The notes under the pieces: generated by a model | The model's database searches: none | Seen by the model: only the letters and a program-made list of their open reading frames with translations | What the model was told of the DNA's origin: nothing | Shown: one piece after another, positions 26,770 through 34,877 of the stretch | Numbering within the stretch: position 1 is the stretch's first letter | Layout of the letters: each line of letters starts with the position of its first letter | NCBI GenBank assembly: GCA_963782465.1 | Contig: CAWAJR010000001.1 | Span: 186,001-250,000, forward strand | DNA length: 64,000 nucleotides | DNA from: JAODBJ01 sp963782465 | GTDB lineage: Bacteria > Actinomycetota > Acidimicrobiia > IMCC26256 > PALSA-610 | Direction of reading: 5' to 3' | Translations under genes and position numbers: made by a program

Positions 26770-27155
26770 ATGCCCGTCCATCCCGTGCCCACACCGAGTG
26801 CACCTCCCGTTGCCGGCCCGTACTCCCCGGCGGTGCGAGCCGGTGATTGGCTCGTCCTCGCGGGGCAGGTCGGCCTCGACCCCGCGACCGGGCGCCTCGC
26901 CGAGGGGGGCTTCGAAGCGCAGGCCCGCCAGGTCCTCGCCAACATCGCCGCGGTACTCGCCGATTGCGGCGCGACCATCTCCGACGTCGCCAAGACGACG
27001 ATCTTCGTGACCGACATCAGCCACTTCCCTGCGGTCAACGCGGTGTACGCCGAAGCGTTCGGCGACCACCGGCCGGCGCGTTCGACGGTCGAGGTGAGCG
27101 CACTCCCGGGCGGGGCGCTCGTCGAGATCGAGGCTTGGCCCACCGCCCGGCCTGA
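26770..27155 (+). CDS. ridA: RidA (Rid/YER057c/UK114) family enamine/imine deaminase
   Basis: About 128 residues. PVAGPYSPAVRAGDWLVLAG and VAKTTIFVTDISHFPAVNAV precede FGDHRPARSTVEVSALPGGA, which carries the conserved Arg that binds the substrate carboxylate. The family preempts damage by reactive enamines from PLP enzymes. As written, the frame continues to 27225 through an inverted repeat. One extra G near 27137 (TGGCCC to TGGGCCC) restores a normal ...EAWAHRPA end at TGA 27153-27155, used here. AGGAG precedes ATG 26770 by seven bases. Confidence 0.85.
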
Positions 27156-27215
27156 ACTCGTTTTCGTGAACCGAAAACGCCGAGAAGGGCACGTTCGCTA
27201 CATCAAAACGAGTTC
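27154..27215. repeat. Palindromic intergenic element, copy A
   Basis: GAACTCGTTTT at 27154-27164 is exactly complementary to AAAACGAGTTC at 27205-27215. The interior can pair further (GTGAAC with GTTCGC). It overlaps the inferred ridA stop codon. A second copy at 63.06 kb aligns without gaps over 64 nt at about 45 identical positions, with the conserved parts at the two ends. Confidence 0.75.
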
Positions 27216-27234
27216 GGCGCGGTAGGTTCGGGGC

Positions 27235-27378
27235 GTGCTCGGAGTGGTGCTCGTCCTCGTCGCGATGTTTGTCGTCGGACCGATCGCGCTGTTCGCGGCC
27301 GGTGTGATCTGGAGCGCCATTCTCGGTTGGGCGCTGTCCGACGATGCCGACACCCGTTCGAGCGGGTCGCCCGCGTAA
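27235..27378 (+). CDS. Small hydrophobic membrane protein (47 aa)
   Basis: A short open frame from GTG 27235 to TAA 27376-27378. It encodes MLGVVLVLVAMFVVGPIALF, then AAGVIWSAILGWALSDDA and a polar SSGSPA end: one long or two short hydrophobic helices followed by an acidic tail. A TAGGTT hexamer ends eight bases before the GTG, so it may be leaderless. No homologue recognised. Its codons are GC-ending like the neighbours', which supports it being real. Confidence 0.5.
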   Translation: MLGVVLVLVAMFVVGPIALFAAGVIWSAILGWALSDDADTRSSGSPA

Positions 27379-27386
27379 CTCGAGGC

Positions 27387-28208
27387 TCAGCGCCGGTCGC
27401 GCGTCGGCAGTTCGAACACTCCGCCTTGCTCGACGAACGTGGCGAGCGCGTCTTGCATCTGGTGGGCGAACGTCACCTCGAGCGCGCGCATCGCGATCGG
27501 GCGGAGGTCGGCGTACGCGCCGGTGAGCTCGTCGAGCGTGAAGGGAGCGTCGTTGCCCTCGCCGGCCGATTCGGTGAACCGGGTCACCAGGTCGCGGACG
27601 AGGGCGCCGAGATGCCGGCGCATCAGCTGCCACCCCGCCACGCAGACCTCAGGAGCGATCCCGGCGGCGAGCAGGTCGCCGGTGATTTCGAGCACCGCGA
27701 CGCTCGGAACGTGGAAGCTCGCGGGGTGGGCAGTGGTTCGTTGCACGGCGTTGACCGCTTCGAGCATCTCGATCAGCGATTCGTCCGCGACCCCGACGCG
27801 TTCGAGCACTTCGAGTTCGGTCATGGTCGCGGCGCGGTCGTCGATCCACGGTTGGCGGAGTTCGTCCGACAGCTCGAGGACCAGCGCGAGCGACGACTGC
27901 GCGTTTTGCGGGTCGTCGAGGATCTTCGCAATCGCGTCGAGCCCGAAGCCGCGCTCGCGCAGGGCGATGATCGTGCGCAGCCGGTCGAGTTCCGACGGAT
28001 CGTAGAAGGCGCGCCGGCCTTCCTTCCGGGGTGGGCGGACCAGCCCGTAGTGGCGGTAGAAGCGGATCGTTCGGGGCGAGGCACCACTCGCGGTGGCCAG
28101 CTCGTCGATCGAGTAGCCCTGCTCACCCGCCGTCGCCGAGCCCACGACGCCATTCTCACCCACTGCCGGCGGGGGGACCGGCAGCAGGTTCTCGGCGGCC
28201 GTTGACAC
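27387..28208 (-). CDS. MerR-family transcriptional regulator
   Basis: A 273-residue protein. The MerR winged helix at about residues 32-100 is clear: YSIDELATASGASPRTIRFY, YGLVRPPRKEGRRAFYD and LDRLRTIIALRERGFGLDAI. A long C-terminal region (about 170 residues) of unknown ligand specificity follows, larger than in metal-sensing MerR proteins. GTG 28208 gives a 30-residue extension before the HTH. An inverted repeat just upstream is a probable operator, shared with the divergent secreted-protein gene. Confidence 0.85.
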   Translation of the reverse strand: MSTAAENLLPVPPPAVGENGVVGSATAGEQGYSIDELATASGASPRTIRFYRHYGLVRPPRKEGRRAFYDPSELDRLRTIIALRERGFGLDAIAKILDDPQNAQSSLALVLELSDELRQPWIDDRAATMTELEVLERVGVADESLIEMLEAVNAVQRTTAHPASFHVPSVAVLEITGDLLAAGIAPEVCVAGWQLMRRHLGALVRDLVTRFTESAGEGNDAPFTLDELTGAYADLRPIAMRALEVTFAHQMQDALATFVEQGGVFELPTRDRR

Positions 28209-28218
28209 ACGCCAATAA

Positions 28219-28241
28219 TGACAGTAACAGTGTCACTGTCA
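28219..28241. promoter_or_regulatory. Inverted repeat, probable MerR-type operator
   Basis: ACAGTG-T-CACTGT (28227-28239) is a near-perfect dyad, flanked by TGACAGT (28219-28225) and ACTGTCA (28235-28241). It sits between the MerR gene and the divergent secreted-protein gene, 11 bp from the MerR start. Confidence 0.6.
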
Positions 28242-28282
28242 CAATGGCTTGACGGCATCCACGCCGGAGAGGGGGAGGCCAG

Positions 28283-28708
28283 ATGCGCCGAACCGTCGTT
28301 GCGCTCTTGTTGGTCGCCGGCCTGCTCGCACCGGCACTGCCGGCCCACGCCGGCACTGGGCGAAGCCCGGCGCCAGCGTCGCCGGCGGCGATGCAGGCCG
28401 AGGCGGCAGCCCTGCAGGGCCCCGCCCGCGACGCGGTGAACAATCTCATCCGTTTCGTCGTACCCCTCGTGTGCCCCGCCATTGCCCGGTTCGCCGCACC
28501 CGCCTACCAGGGCTTCGTCACCGGAGGCTGCGCATCGATCGTCAACTCGACGGACCCCATTGCCGTGGTGTTCGTCTTCCTGCCGACGATCTGTGCCGGG
28601 AGCCCACCGCTCGGGACGCAGGTGTTCCCTTCGATCGCGCCGATCATCGTGGCGACCTGCCCGCTGCTCATGAAGCTGGTCGATCTGCTCCAGCCGCTGA
28701 TCGGCTGA
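28283..28708 (+). CDS. Secreted protein of unknown function
   Basis: A 141-residue protein with a clear signal peptide (MRRTVVALLLVAGLLAPALP, cleavage expected after AHA). The mature part is hydrophobic, with four Cys (LVCPAIARF, GGCASIV, TICAGSP, ATCPLLM) that could form two disulfides. No family recognised. GGGGGAGG lies just upstream of ATG 28283. The divergent MerR regulator and its operator suggest the two are regulated together. Confidence 0.65.
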   Translation: MRRTVVALLLVAGLLAPALPAHAGTGRSPAPASPAAMQAEAAALQGPARDAVNNLIRFVVPLVCPAIARFAAPAYQGFVTGGCASIVNSTDPIAVVFVFLPTICAGSPPLGTQVFPSIAPIIVATCPLLMKLVDLLQPLIG

Positions 28709-28714
28709 CCCAGT

Positions 28715-28753
28715 CCTGCGGGCCGCTCGTGCGTGGGGCGACCGGCCCGCAGG
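28715..28753. terminator. GC-rich hairpin between convergent genes
   Basis: CCTGCGGGCC at 28715-28724 pairs exactly with GGCCCGCAGG at 28744-28753 across a 19-nt loop. It starts 6 bp after the secreted-protein stop and precedes the end of the convergent glnR gene, consistent with a bidirectional terminator. Confidence 0.55.
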
Positions 28754-28787
28754 CCCGAACCGAGACGCGGGGCAGTGCCGGCGGCGG

Positions 28788-29573
28788 TCAGGCGAGATCG
28801 GGGACGGCGCTCGGGCCGAGCTCGACGGGCGCCGCACCGGCGCCCGCCCCCGCGCGTTGTCCCGCGGCCTGACCTTCGGGCCAGCGGGTCTGACCGAAGC
28901 GGTACCCGACGGAACGCACGGTCTGGATGTAGCCCGCGTGCTCTTCACCCAACTTGGCTCGCAGCCGGCGCACGTGGACGTCGACCGTGCGCGCGCCGCC
29001 GTAGTACTCGTACCCCCACACTCGCGACAGCAGCTGTTCGCGGGTGAACACCTTGCCCGGGTGCGTCACGAAGAACTTCAGCAGTTCGTATTCCATGTAC
29101 GTGAGGTCGAGCGGGCGACCCTGGCACACCGCTTGGTAGGTGGCGAAGTTGAGGACGAGGTCGGCGTACGAAGCCGTCTCCGGGCTCGCACCGCGACCGG
29201 AGCGCCACAACAGGTGACGCATGCGCGCTTCGAGTTCGCGCGGGTGGAACGGCGCGAGGCAGAAATCGTCGAAGAGATCTTCGCGGTGCTCGAGGTCGGC
29301 GAGTTGCGCGCCGCCGACCATCAGCAGCACGCCCTCGACGCGGGCGTCGCCCTTGCGCAGCGCGCGGCACACCGCGAACGCGCCTTCCGGGTCGTCGTCG
29401 GCGCACACCACGGCGCCGGTCCAACCGTCGGCCGGTTCGTGCTGCATCGCGATCGCCGCGTTCGCCACGGCCTTCCACGGATGGCCGGCGAGGTCGAGCG
29501 TCTGCGCGAGCAGCGCCGGCGGAGGGTCTGGGTACACCAGTAGCAAGTCGCCGATCTCCCGCATGTCGATCAC
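28788..29573 (-). CDS. glnR: GlnR-type orphan response regulator (OmpR-like winged helix)
   Basis: About 261 residues. An atypical receiver-like domain (1-120) is followed by an OmpR/PhoB winged helix: LDLTYMEYELLKFFVTHPGK, VFTREQLLSRVWGYEYYGG, ARTVDVHVRRLRAKLGEEH and VGYRF. The winged helix closely matches actinobacterial GlnR. GlnR is an orphan regulator of nitrogen assimilation that senses nitrogen status without a cognate kinase. GTG 29573 overlaps the stop of the GS gene (GTGA), and ATG 29564 is also possible. An Ala/Gly-rich tail follows the DNA-binding domain. Its position among glutamine synthetase genes fits this role. Confidence 0.8.
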   Translation of the reverse strand: MIDMREIGDLLLVYPDPPPALLAQTLDLAGHPWKAVANAAIAMQHEPADGWTGAVVCADDDPEGAFAVCRALRKGDARVEGVLLMVGGAQLADLEHREDLFDDFCLAPFHPRELEARMRHLLWRSGRGASPETASYADLVLNFATYQAVCQGRPLDLTYMEYELLKFFVTHPGKVFTREQLLSRVWGYEYYGGARTVDVHVRRLRAKLGEEHAGYIQTVRSVGYRFGQTRWPEGQAAGQRAGAGAGAAPVELGPSAVPDLA

Positions 29574-30898
29574 AAGGTCCCGAGGTACCGATCGATCTCG
29601 AACGGCGTGACGTAGGCCTTGTAGTCGGCCCATTCTTGCCGCTTGTTCGCGATGAAGTACTCGAACACGTGCTCGCCGAGCGCCTCGGCCACCAGTTCGG
29701 AACCCTCCATCGCCTCGATCGCCTCGTGCAGCGACGTGGGCAACGACTGCAGCCCTTCGCTGTACCGCTCCTCGGTCGTGAGTTCGTAGATGTTGTTCGT
29801 CGCCTCGGGCGGAAGGTCGTAGCCCTCTTCGATGCCCTTCATGCCCGCGGCGAGGATCACGGAGTACGCCAGGTACGGGTTGCACGCGGGGTCGGGCGAA
29901 CGGAACTCGATACGAGTGGAGTCGATCTTCGCCCGCTTCGGCGGCGGCACCCGGACGAGCGCCGAACGGTTGTTGCGCGCCCAGCAGATGTAGGCGGGTG
30001 CCTCGTAGCCGGGGATCAATCGCTTGTACGAGTTGACCCACTGGTTGGTCACGGCGGTGATCTCACGCGCGTGCATCAGCAGGCCGGCGATGAAGTGCTT
30101 CGCGACTTTCGACAGCCCGTGCTCGTCGCCCGGATCGTGGAACGCGTTCACGTCGCCTTCGAAGAGCGAAAGATGCGAGTGCATGCCGGAACCGAACGCG
30201 CCCAACATCGGTTTCGGCATGAAGGTCGCGTACGCACCGTGGTCGTGCGCGACCTCCTTGGTGATGAGCCGGAACGTCATGACGTTGTCGGCCATCGTCA
30301 GCGCGTCGGTGTAGCGCAGGTCGATCTCGTGCTGGCTCGGGCCGTTCTCGTGGAACGAGTACTCGACGGGGATGCCCATTGCCTCGAGACGCAACACGGT
30401 CTGCTTGCGCAATTGCGAACCGAGGTCGTGCGCGGTGAGGTCGAAGTAGCCGGCCTGGTCGAACGGTTCGACGCGCTCCGAATCGCGGAAGTAGAAGAAC
30501 TCCATCTCCGGCCCGACGAAGAACGTGAACCCGCGCTCGCGGGCACGGTCGAGGTTGCGCTTCAAGACGCAACGCGGGTCGCCGTCGAACGGCTCACCCG
30601 CGAACGTTTGGATGTCGCAGAACATGCGCGCGACGGGTGCGTCGTCGGGTCCCTGGGTCGGCAGCAACTCGAACGTGTTCGGGTCGGGCTTCGCCAACAT
30701 GTCGGACTCTTGGATGCGCGTATAGCCCTGGATCGTCGATCCGTCGAAGGTCATGCCCTCCTCGAGTGCGACCTCGAGTTCCGCCGGCGTGATCTCGACC
30801 GACTTCAGGAAGCCGAGCACGTCGGTGAACCAGAGGCGCACGAAACGCACGCCGCGCTCTTCGACGGTGCGCAGCACGTATTCGAGTTGGCGCTCCAT
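29570..30898 (-). CDS. Type I glutamine synthetase family protein (GSI, non-beta-like)
   Basis: A 442-residue GSI protein with family signatures FDGSTIQGYTRIQESDM, FFVGPEMEFFYF, HENGPSQHEIDLRY, TFMPKPMLGAFGSGMHSH and WARNNRSALVRVP, so the ATP, metal and glutamate sites look intact. It lacks the roughly 25-residue insertion of the beta type. The adenylylation-loop Tyr context is NIYELTTEER rather than NLYDLPPEE, so GlnE control is doubtful. The closest expected relative is actinobacterial GlnA2/GSI-alpha, though some such proteins are gamma-glutamylpolyamine synthetases. It is co-transcribed with glnR and divergent from glnII across a GlnR-like box. Confidence 0.9.
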   Translation of the reverse strand: MERQLEYVLRTVEERGVRFVRLWFTDVLGFLKSVEITPAELEVALEEGMTFDGSTIQGYTRIQESDMLAKPDPNTFELLPTQGPDDAPVARMFCDIQTFAGEPFDGDPRCVLKRNLDRARERGFTFFVGPEMEFFYFRDSERVEPFDQAGYFDLTAHDLGSQLRKQTVLRLEAMGIPVEYSFHENGPSQHEIDLRYTDALTMADNVMTFRLITKEVAHDHGAYATFMPKPMLGAFGSGMHSHLSLFEGDVNAFHDPGDEHGLSKVAKHFIAGLLMHAREITAVTNQWVNSYKRLIPGYEAPAYICWARNNRSALVRVPPPKRAKIDSTRIEFRSPDPACNPYLAYSVILAAGMKGIEEGYDLPPEATNNIYELTTEERYSEGLQSLPTSLHEAIEAMEGSELVAEALGEHVFEYFIANKRQEWADYKAYVTPFEIDRYLGTL

Positions 30899-30949
30899 TC
30901 AGGGCAGTTTACGGACCGGTACTCGCGCCCTCCCGAGCGGGCAAACCGG

Positions 30950-30987
30950 TTCACAGAGCGTTTACAGTCGGGCAACGGCCGCGAAAC
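30950..30987. promoter_or_regulatory. Four-element GlnR-like box between divergent GS genes
   Basis: TTCAC (30950), TTTAC (30961), GCAAC (30972) and GAAAC (30983) recur at exact 11-bp steps. This matches the actinobacterial GlnR operator layout gTnAC-n6-GnAAC repeated on one helix face. It lies 52 bp upstream of the minus-strand GSI start and about 130 bp upstream of glnII. Confidence 0.65.
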
Positions 30988-31116
30988 GGCCTACCGAAAT
31001 GCTGCTCGGGCGGCGGCCGAGCCACGCGCGCGCGTGAGCCCCTTTCGACCTTGCAGCAAGCGTTGCGGTGCTCTGCCGCAGCGGATCATTCAACATCGCA
31101 CCTCAGGAGTGAAACG

Positions 31117-32118
31117 GTGGCCTACAAGGCGGAGTACATCTGGCTCGACGGTACGGAACCGACGGCGCGACTTCGATCGAAGACGAAGATCCTCGCCGAC
31201 GGTGCCGACCTCCCGATCTGGGGGTTCGACGGTTCGAGTACCAACCAGGCGCCGGGGAGCAACTCCGACTGCGTGCTCAAGCCGGTGTTCTCGTGCCCCG
31301 ACCCGTTGCGAGGCGGCGCGCACAAGCTCGTGCTGTGCGAAGTGCTGCTCACCGACATGACGCCACACCCGACGAACACGCGCGCCATGCTCGCCCCGAT
31401 CGCCGAGAAGTTCGCGGCCCAGGAGCCGCTGTTCGGGATCGAGCAGGAGTACACGTTCTTCAAGGACGAGCGTCCGTACGGCTTCCCGCTCGGTGGCGGG
31501 TTCCCGGCGCCGCAAGGCTTCTATTACTGCGGGATCGGCGCCGACGAAGTGTTCGGGCGCGACATCGTCGAAGCGCACATGGAGGCCTGCCTTGAAGCCG
31601 GCATCGGCATCTCGGGGATCAACGCCGAAGTGATGCCCGGCCAGTGGGAGTTCCAGGTCGGTCCGCTCAGCCCGCTCGACGTCTCCGACCACCTGTGGGT
31701 CGCCCGGTACCTCCTGTACCGCATCGCCGAAGAGTTCGACGTCGCCGCGACGCTCGACCCGAAGCCGGTCAAGGGCGACTGGAACGGTGCCGGCGCGCAC
31801 ACGAACTTCTCGACGAAGGCGATGCGCGAGTCGTACGACCCGATCATCAAGGCGTGCGAGGCGCTCGGCAAGCGGGCGAACGAGCACGTCGAGAGCTACG
31901 GCGCCGACATCGAGCACCGGCTCACCGGCTCCCACGAGACCGCCCCGTGGCACGAGTTCAGCTACGGCGTGTCGAACCGGGGTGCATCGGTTCGTATCCC
32001 GTGGCAGGTCGAGAAAGACGGCAAGGGCTACATCGAGGACCGCCGTCCCAACGCCAACATGGACCCCTACGTCGTGACCCGGCTCATCACCGACACGATC
32101 TGCTCGGCGTTGGCATAG
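31117..32118 (+). CDS. glnII: Type II (eukaryote-like) glutamine synthetase
   Basis: A 333-residue GSII. It starts MAYKAEYIWLDGTEPTARLR and has the GSII motif LPIWGFDGSSTNQA, the ATP/metal motif KPVKGDWNGAGAHTNFS, GIEQEYTFF and the ending RRPNANMDPYVV. Length is typical. GTG 31117 follows AGGAG (31105-31109) by seven bases. GSII is not adenylylated and in actinobacteria is induced on nitrogen limitation by GlnR, consistent with the upstream box. A strong terminator follows. Confidence 0.95.
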   Translation: MAYKAEYIWLDGTEPTARLRSKTKILADGADLPIWGFDGSSTNQAPGSNSDCVLKPVFSCPDPLRGGAHKLVLCEVLLTDMTPHPTNTRAMLAPIAEKFAAQEPLFGIEQEYTFFKDERPYGFPLGGGFPAPQGFYYCGIGADEVFGRDIVEAHMEACLEAGIGISGINAEVMPGQWEFQVGPLSPLDVSDHLWVARYLLYRIAEEFDVAATLDPKPVKGDWNGAGAHTNFSTKAMRESYDPIIKACEALGKRANEHVESYGADIEHRLTGSHETAPWHEFSYGVSNRGASVRIPWQVEKDGKGYIEDRRPNANMDPYVVTRLITDTICSALA

Positions 32119-32128
32119 CCCGGAGGCT

Positions 32129-32162
32129 GAGCCCGGCGGGGGACCCCCCGCCCGCCGGGCTC
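32129..32162 (+). terminator. Hairpin after glnII
   Basis: GAGCCCGGCGGG at 32129-32140 pairs perfectly with CCCGCCGGGCTC at 32151-32162 across a 10-nt loop, 10 bp after the glnII stop codon. No U tract follows. Confidence 0.65.
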
Positions 32163-32286
32163 GGCGTTCGCTCGCCAATGAAGAGCCTGTGAAGCTGCCA
32201 CCGCGATGTCGCCAAGAGGCGGCGCCGCGCGGCAGACTCGCGGCTGCTCACGCGCGGGTGTGAGCCGAACCGAAGGGGGTACGTGC

Positions 32287-33722
32287 GTGGAAGACCACAC
32301 CGCCGGCGACGTCCTCAACCTCGTGCGGGACAGTGGGATCGAAGTCGTCGACTTCCGGTTCTGCGACCTGCCCGGCCTGATGCAGCACTTCTCGGTGCCG
32401 GCACACGAGTTGACCGAAGACGGGTTCGAGGACGGCTACGGGTTCGACGGTTCGTCGATCCGCGGGTTCCAGGAGATCCAGGAATCCGACATGTTGCTGG
32501 TTCCCGACCCGGCGACCGCGGTCATCGACCCGTTCACGCAACACCCGACGATCAACATCAACTGTTACGTGCGCGACCCGCTCACCGGTGAGCCGTACTC
32601 GCGCGACCCGCGCTACATCGTGTCGAAGGCGGCGTCGTACCTCGAGAGCACCGGCCTTGCCGACACCGCGTACTTCGGCCCGAAGCCGAGTTCTACATCT
32701 TCGACTCGGTGCGCTTCGACCAGAACCAGTTCTCCGGTTACTACTTCCTCGACTCCGTCGAAGGGGTGTGGAACTCCGGGCGCGAGCGCGAGATCGACGG
32801 TTCACCCAACCTCGCGTACAAGCCTCGTTACAAAGAGGGCTACTTCCCGGTCCCGCCGATGGACCAGTTCCAGGACCTGCGTTCGGAGATGGTGCGCGTC
32901 CTCGAGTCGGTCGGCATCGAGATCGAGGTGCAACACCACGAAGTCGGCACCGCGGGCCAGGCCGAGATCGACATGCGCTTCGACACGATCACGCGCATGG
33001 CCGACAAGCTGATGCTCTACAAGTACGTCGTGAAGAACGTCGCGCGCAAAGCGGGTTACTCCGTGACGTTCATGCCGAAGCCGCTCTTCATGGACAACGG
33101 CAGCGGTATGCACGTGCACCAGTCGTTGTGGAAGGGCGGCGCGCCGCTCTTCTTCGACGAGACCGGCTACGCGGGGCTTTCCGACATGGCGCGCTGGTAC
33201 ATCGGCGGCCTGCTCGCGCACGCGCCGGCCATCCTCGCGTTTTCGAACCCGACGACGAACTCGTACAAGCGGTTGGTGCCCGGATACGAAGCGCCGGTGA
33301 ACCTCGTCTACTCGCAGCGCAACCGTTCCGCGTCGATCCGCATCCCGCTCTACTCGAAGAGCCCGAAGGCGAAGCGCCTCGAGTTCCGTTGCCCCGACCC
33401 GTCGTGCAACCCGTACCTCGCGTTCTCCGCGATGTTGATGGCCGGGCTCGACGGCATCCAGAACCGCATCGAACCGCCGACGCCGGTCGACCGCGACCTC
33501 TACGACCTGCCGCCCGAAGAGTTGGCGCAGGTCCCGCAGGTGCCGGGCTCGCTCGCCGACAGCCTCGCCGCGCTCGAGGCCGACAATGCGTTCCTCCTCA
33601 AAGGCGACGTGTTCACGCCCGACGTGATCGACACCTGGGTCTCGTACAAGAAGCTGCGCGAGATCGACCAGGTGCAACTCCGCCCGCACCCGTGGGAGTT
33701 CTACCTCTATTACGACATCTGA
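32287..33722 (+). pseudogene. glnA: glnA, type I-beta glutamine synthetase, one-base frameshift
   Basis: The two halves of one GSI-beta protein are in different frames. Residues 1-132 (VVDFRFCDLPGLMQHFSVP, GFDGSSIRGFQEIQESDM) end at AYFGP. The rest resumes as EFYIFDSVRFDQNQF. Adding one G at about 32682 (CCCGAAGCC to CCCGGAAGCC) restores AYFGPEAEFYIFDSVRFD, the invariant metal-site segment. Later motifs are intact: FMDNGSGMHVHQSLW, NRSASIRIP, and the adenylylation loop DLYDLPPEE with its target Tyr. Corrected length is about 478 residues, normal for the housekeeping GlnA. GlnE (54.5 kb) would modify it. GTG 32287 follows AAGGGGG. An essential gene is unlikely to be truly broken. Confidence 0.92.
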
Positions 33723-33753
33723 TCGGGGTTCGCTGCTGACCACGAGCTCTCCG

Positions 33754-33818
33754 CGAAGACGCCGGCTGACCTGCGCAAACGCTTGTCGCCGTTTGCCGCA
33801 GGACGCCGGCGTTTCTCG
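33754..33818 (+). terminator. Long imperfect inverted repeat after glnA
   Basis: CGAAGACGCCGGC, then CCTGCGCAAACG (33754-33781) pairs with CGTTTGCCGCAGG and GCCGGCGTTTCTCG (33790-33818), with a few bulges and an 8-nt loop. It starts 31 bp after the glnA stop. A second small dyad (CCATCGGG/CCCGATGG, 33829-33854) follows. No gene is recognised between 33722 and 33964. Confidence 0.5.
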
Positions 33819-33963
33819 TTGTCGTGTGCCATCGGGGCGCAAGTGGCCCGATGGCGGAGCAGATCGGCAGCTATGGCGCGCATAGAACTACGTCGCTCGT
33901 CGCGAATGCTCGCGTTCGCAAGCGTCCGTGAACGGCACATCCCTGTCAGCCGTGCGTCATGTC

Positions 33964-34341
33964 CTAGGGCGTTCGACGCCCCGCGAGGCCCACGAGGTTT
34001 CCTTCGGAGTCACGGAAGAACGACATTTCCTCTGCTTCACCTGGTGGACCGAACTGTCCCGACTCATCGACGTGGATCACGTGAGGTTCCGACTCGATGA
34101 TCACGCCAGCGGTCCGGAGGCGGTCCGTCGTGGCGGCGACGTCGTCGACCCCGAGGTAGAGCAGTGAACGTGGCGCGCCCGACTCGAGAAGCAGGCGGGT
34201 TCCATCGATGCGGAAGAACGCGAGGCCGGGCGGATCGAAGCGAGCCACGAACTCGAGCCCGATGACGTCTCGATAGAAGGCAACGGCGCGGTCCAAGTCT
34301 TCGACGCCAAGTGCGACCTGTCGGAGATGTGTGATCGACAT
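33964..34341 (-). CDS. VOC (glyoxalase) family protein
   Basis: A 125-residue VOC protein: MSITHLRQVALGVEDLDRAV, AFYRDVIGLEFVARFD, GLAFFRIDGTRLLLE and FFRDSEGNLVGLAGR, giving two beta-alpha-beta-beta-beta halves. His, Glu and a closing 'D.eGN..gL' segment fit a metal-dependent glyoxalase-type site. It is divergent from a MarR gene with a perfect 7-bp dyad between the starts, so it is likely a MarR target, perhaps for detoxifying a small reactive compound. Confidence 0.85.
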   Translation of the reverse strand: MSITHLRQVALGVEDLDRAVAFYRDVIGLEFVARFDPPGLAFFRIDGTRLLLESGAPRSLLYLGVDDVAATTDRLRTAGVIIESEPHVIHVDESGQFGPPGEAEEMSFFRDSEGNLVGLAGRRTP

Positions 34342-34351
34342 ATCAAAATAG

Positions 34352-34366
34352 TAGGTAGGCTACCTA
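34352..34366. promoter_or_regulatory. MarR-type operator
   Basis: TAGGTAG-G-CTACCTA (34352-34366) is a perfect dyad in the 29-bp gap between the divergent VOC and MarR genes. It would cover both promoters, so MarR probably represses both genes. Confidence 0.7.
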
Positions 34367-34370
34367 TCTA

Positions 34371-34814
34371 ATGCAACGCACCATCTCCGATGTCGCGGCC
34401 GGCCTGAACTCGGTGTCGATACACCTCGTGCGGCGTGCTCGCATCGCCGACGCGTCTCTCGGTGTTCCGCCCGGCCAGCTCTCTGCTCTCTCGGTGCTCG
34501 TGTTCGGTGGAGATCGGACCATTGCTCAGCTCGCCGATGCCGAGCAGGTCACGAGTCCGACGATGACGCGAATCGTCGACGGGCTGGAACGAGCAGGCCT
34601 TGCCGAACGCCACAACCATCCGGACGACGGCCGAGCGACGATCGTTCGAGCTTCGAGGAAGGGTCGCCGAGTCATGGAGCGCGGGCGGCGGCAGCGCATC
34701 GATCTTCTGTCTGGGCTCCTGGCCCGGCTCGACGCCGACGAACTTCTTGCCGTCGCTCGTGCCGTCGAAGCCCTGGCCGAGACGATGAAAACGTCCGACT
34801 GGAGGCCTCGGTAG
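34371..34814 (+). CDS. MarR-family transcriptional regulator
   Basis: A 147-residue winged-helix protein: GQLSALSVLVFGGDRTIAQL, ADAEQVTSPTMTRIVDGLER (recognition helix), AGLAERHNHPDDGRATIVRA (wing with the family's DxR) and a C-terminal dimerisation helix. Length is standard. ATG 34371 lies five bases after the operator dyad, so the transcript is short-leadered or leaderless. The ligand is unknown. Confidence 0.88.
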   Translation: MQRTISDVAAGLNSVSIHLVRRARIADASLGVPPGQLSALSVLVFGGDRTIAQLADAEQVTSPTMTRIVDGLERAGLAERHNHPDDGRATIVRASRKGRRVMERGRRQRIDLLSGLLARLDADELLAVARAVEALAETMKTSDWRPR

Positions 34815-34877
34815 CCAGAACGGATCTGCCCCTGTCGCCGGGTGATGGCGTCCCAGCGGCACAGCGAGTTTGGGCGG

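Noticed and set aside
33723..33963. Structured RNA gene after glnA
   Set aside because: Several hairpins are present, but no known RNA family pattern was recognised. A terminator plus spacer explains the region adequately.
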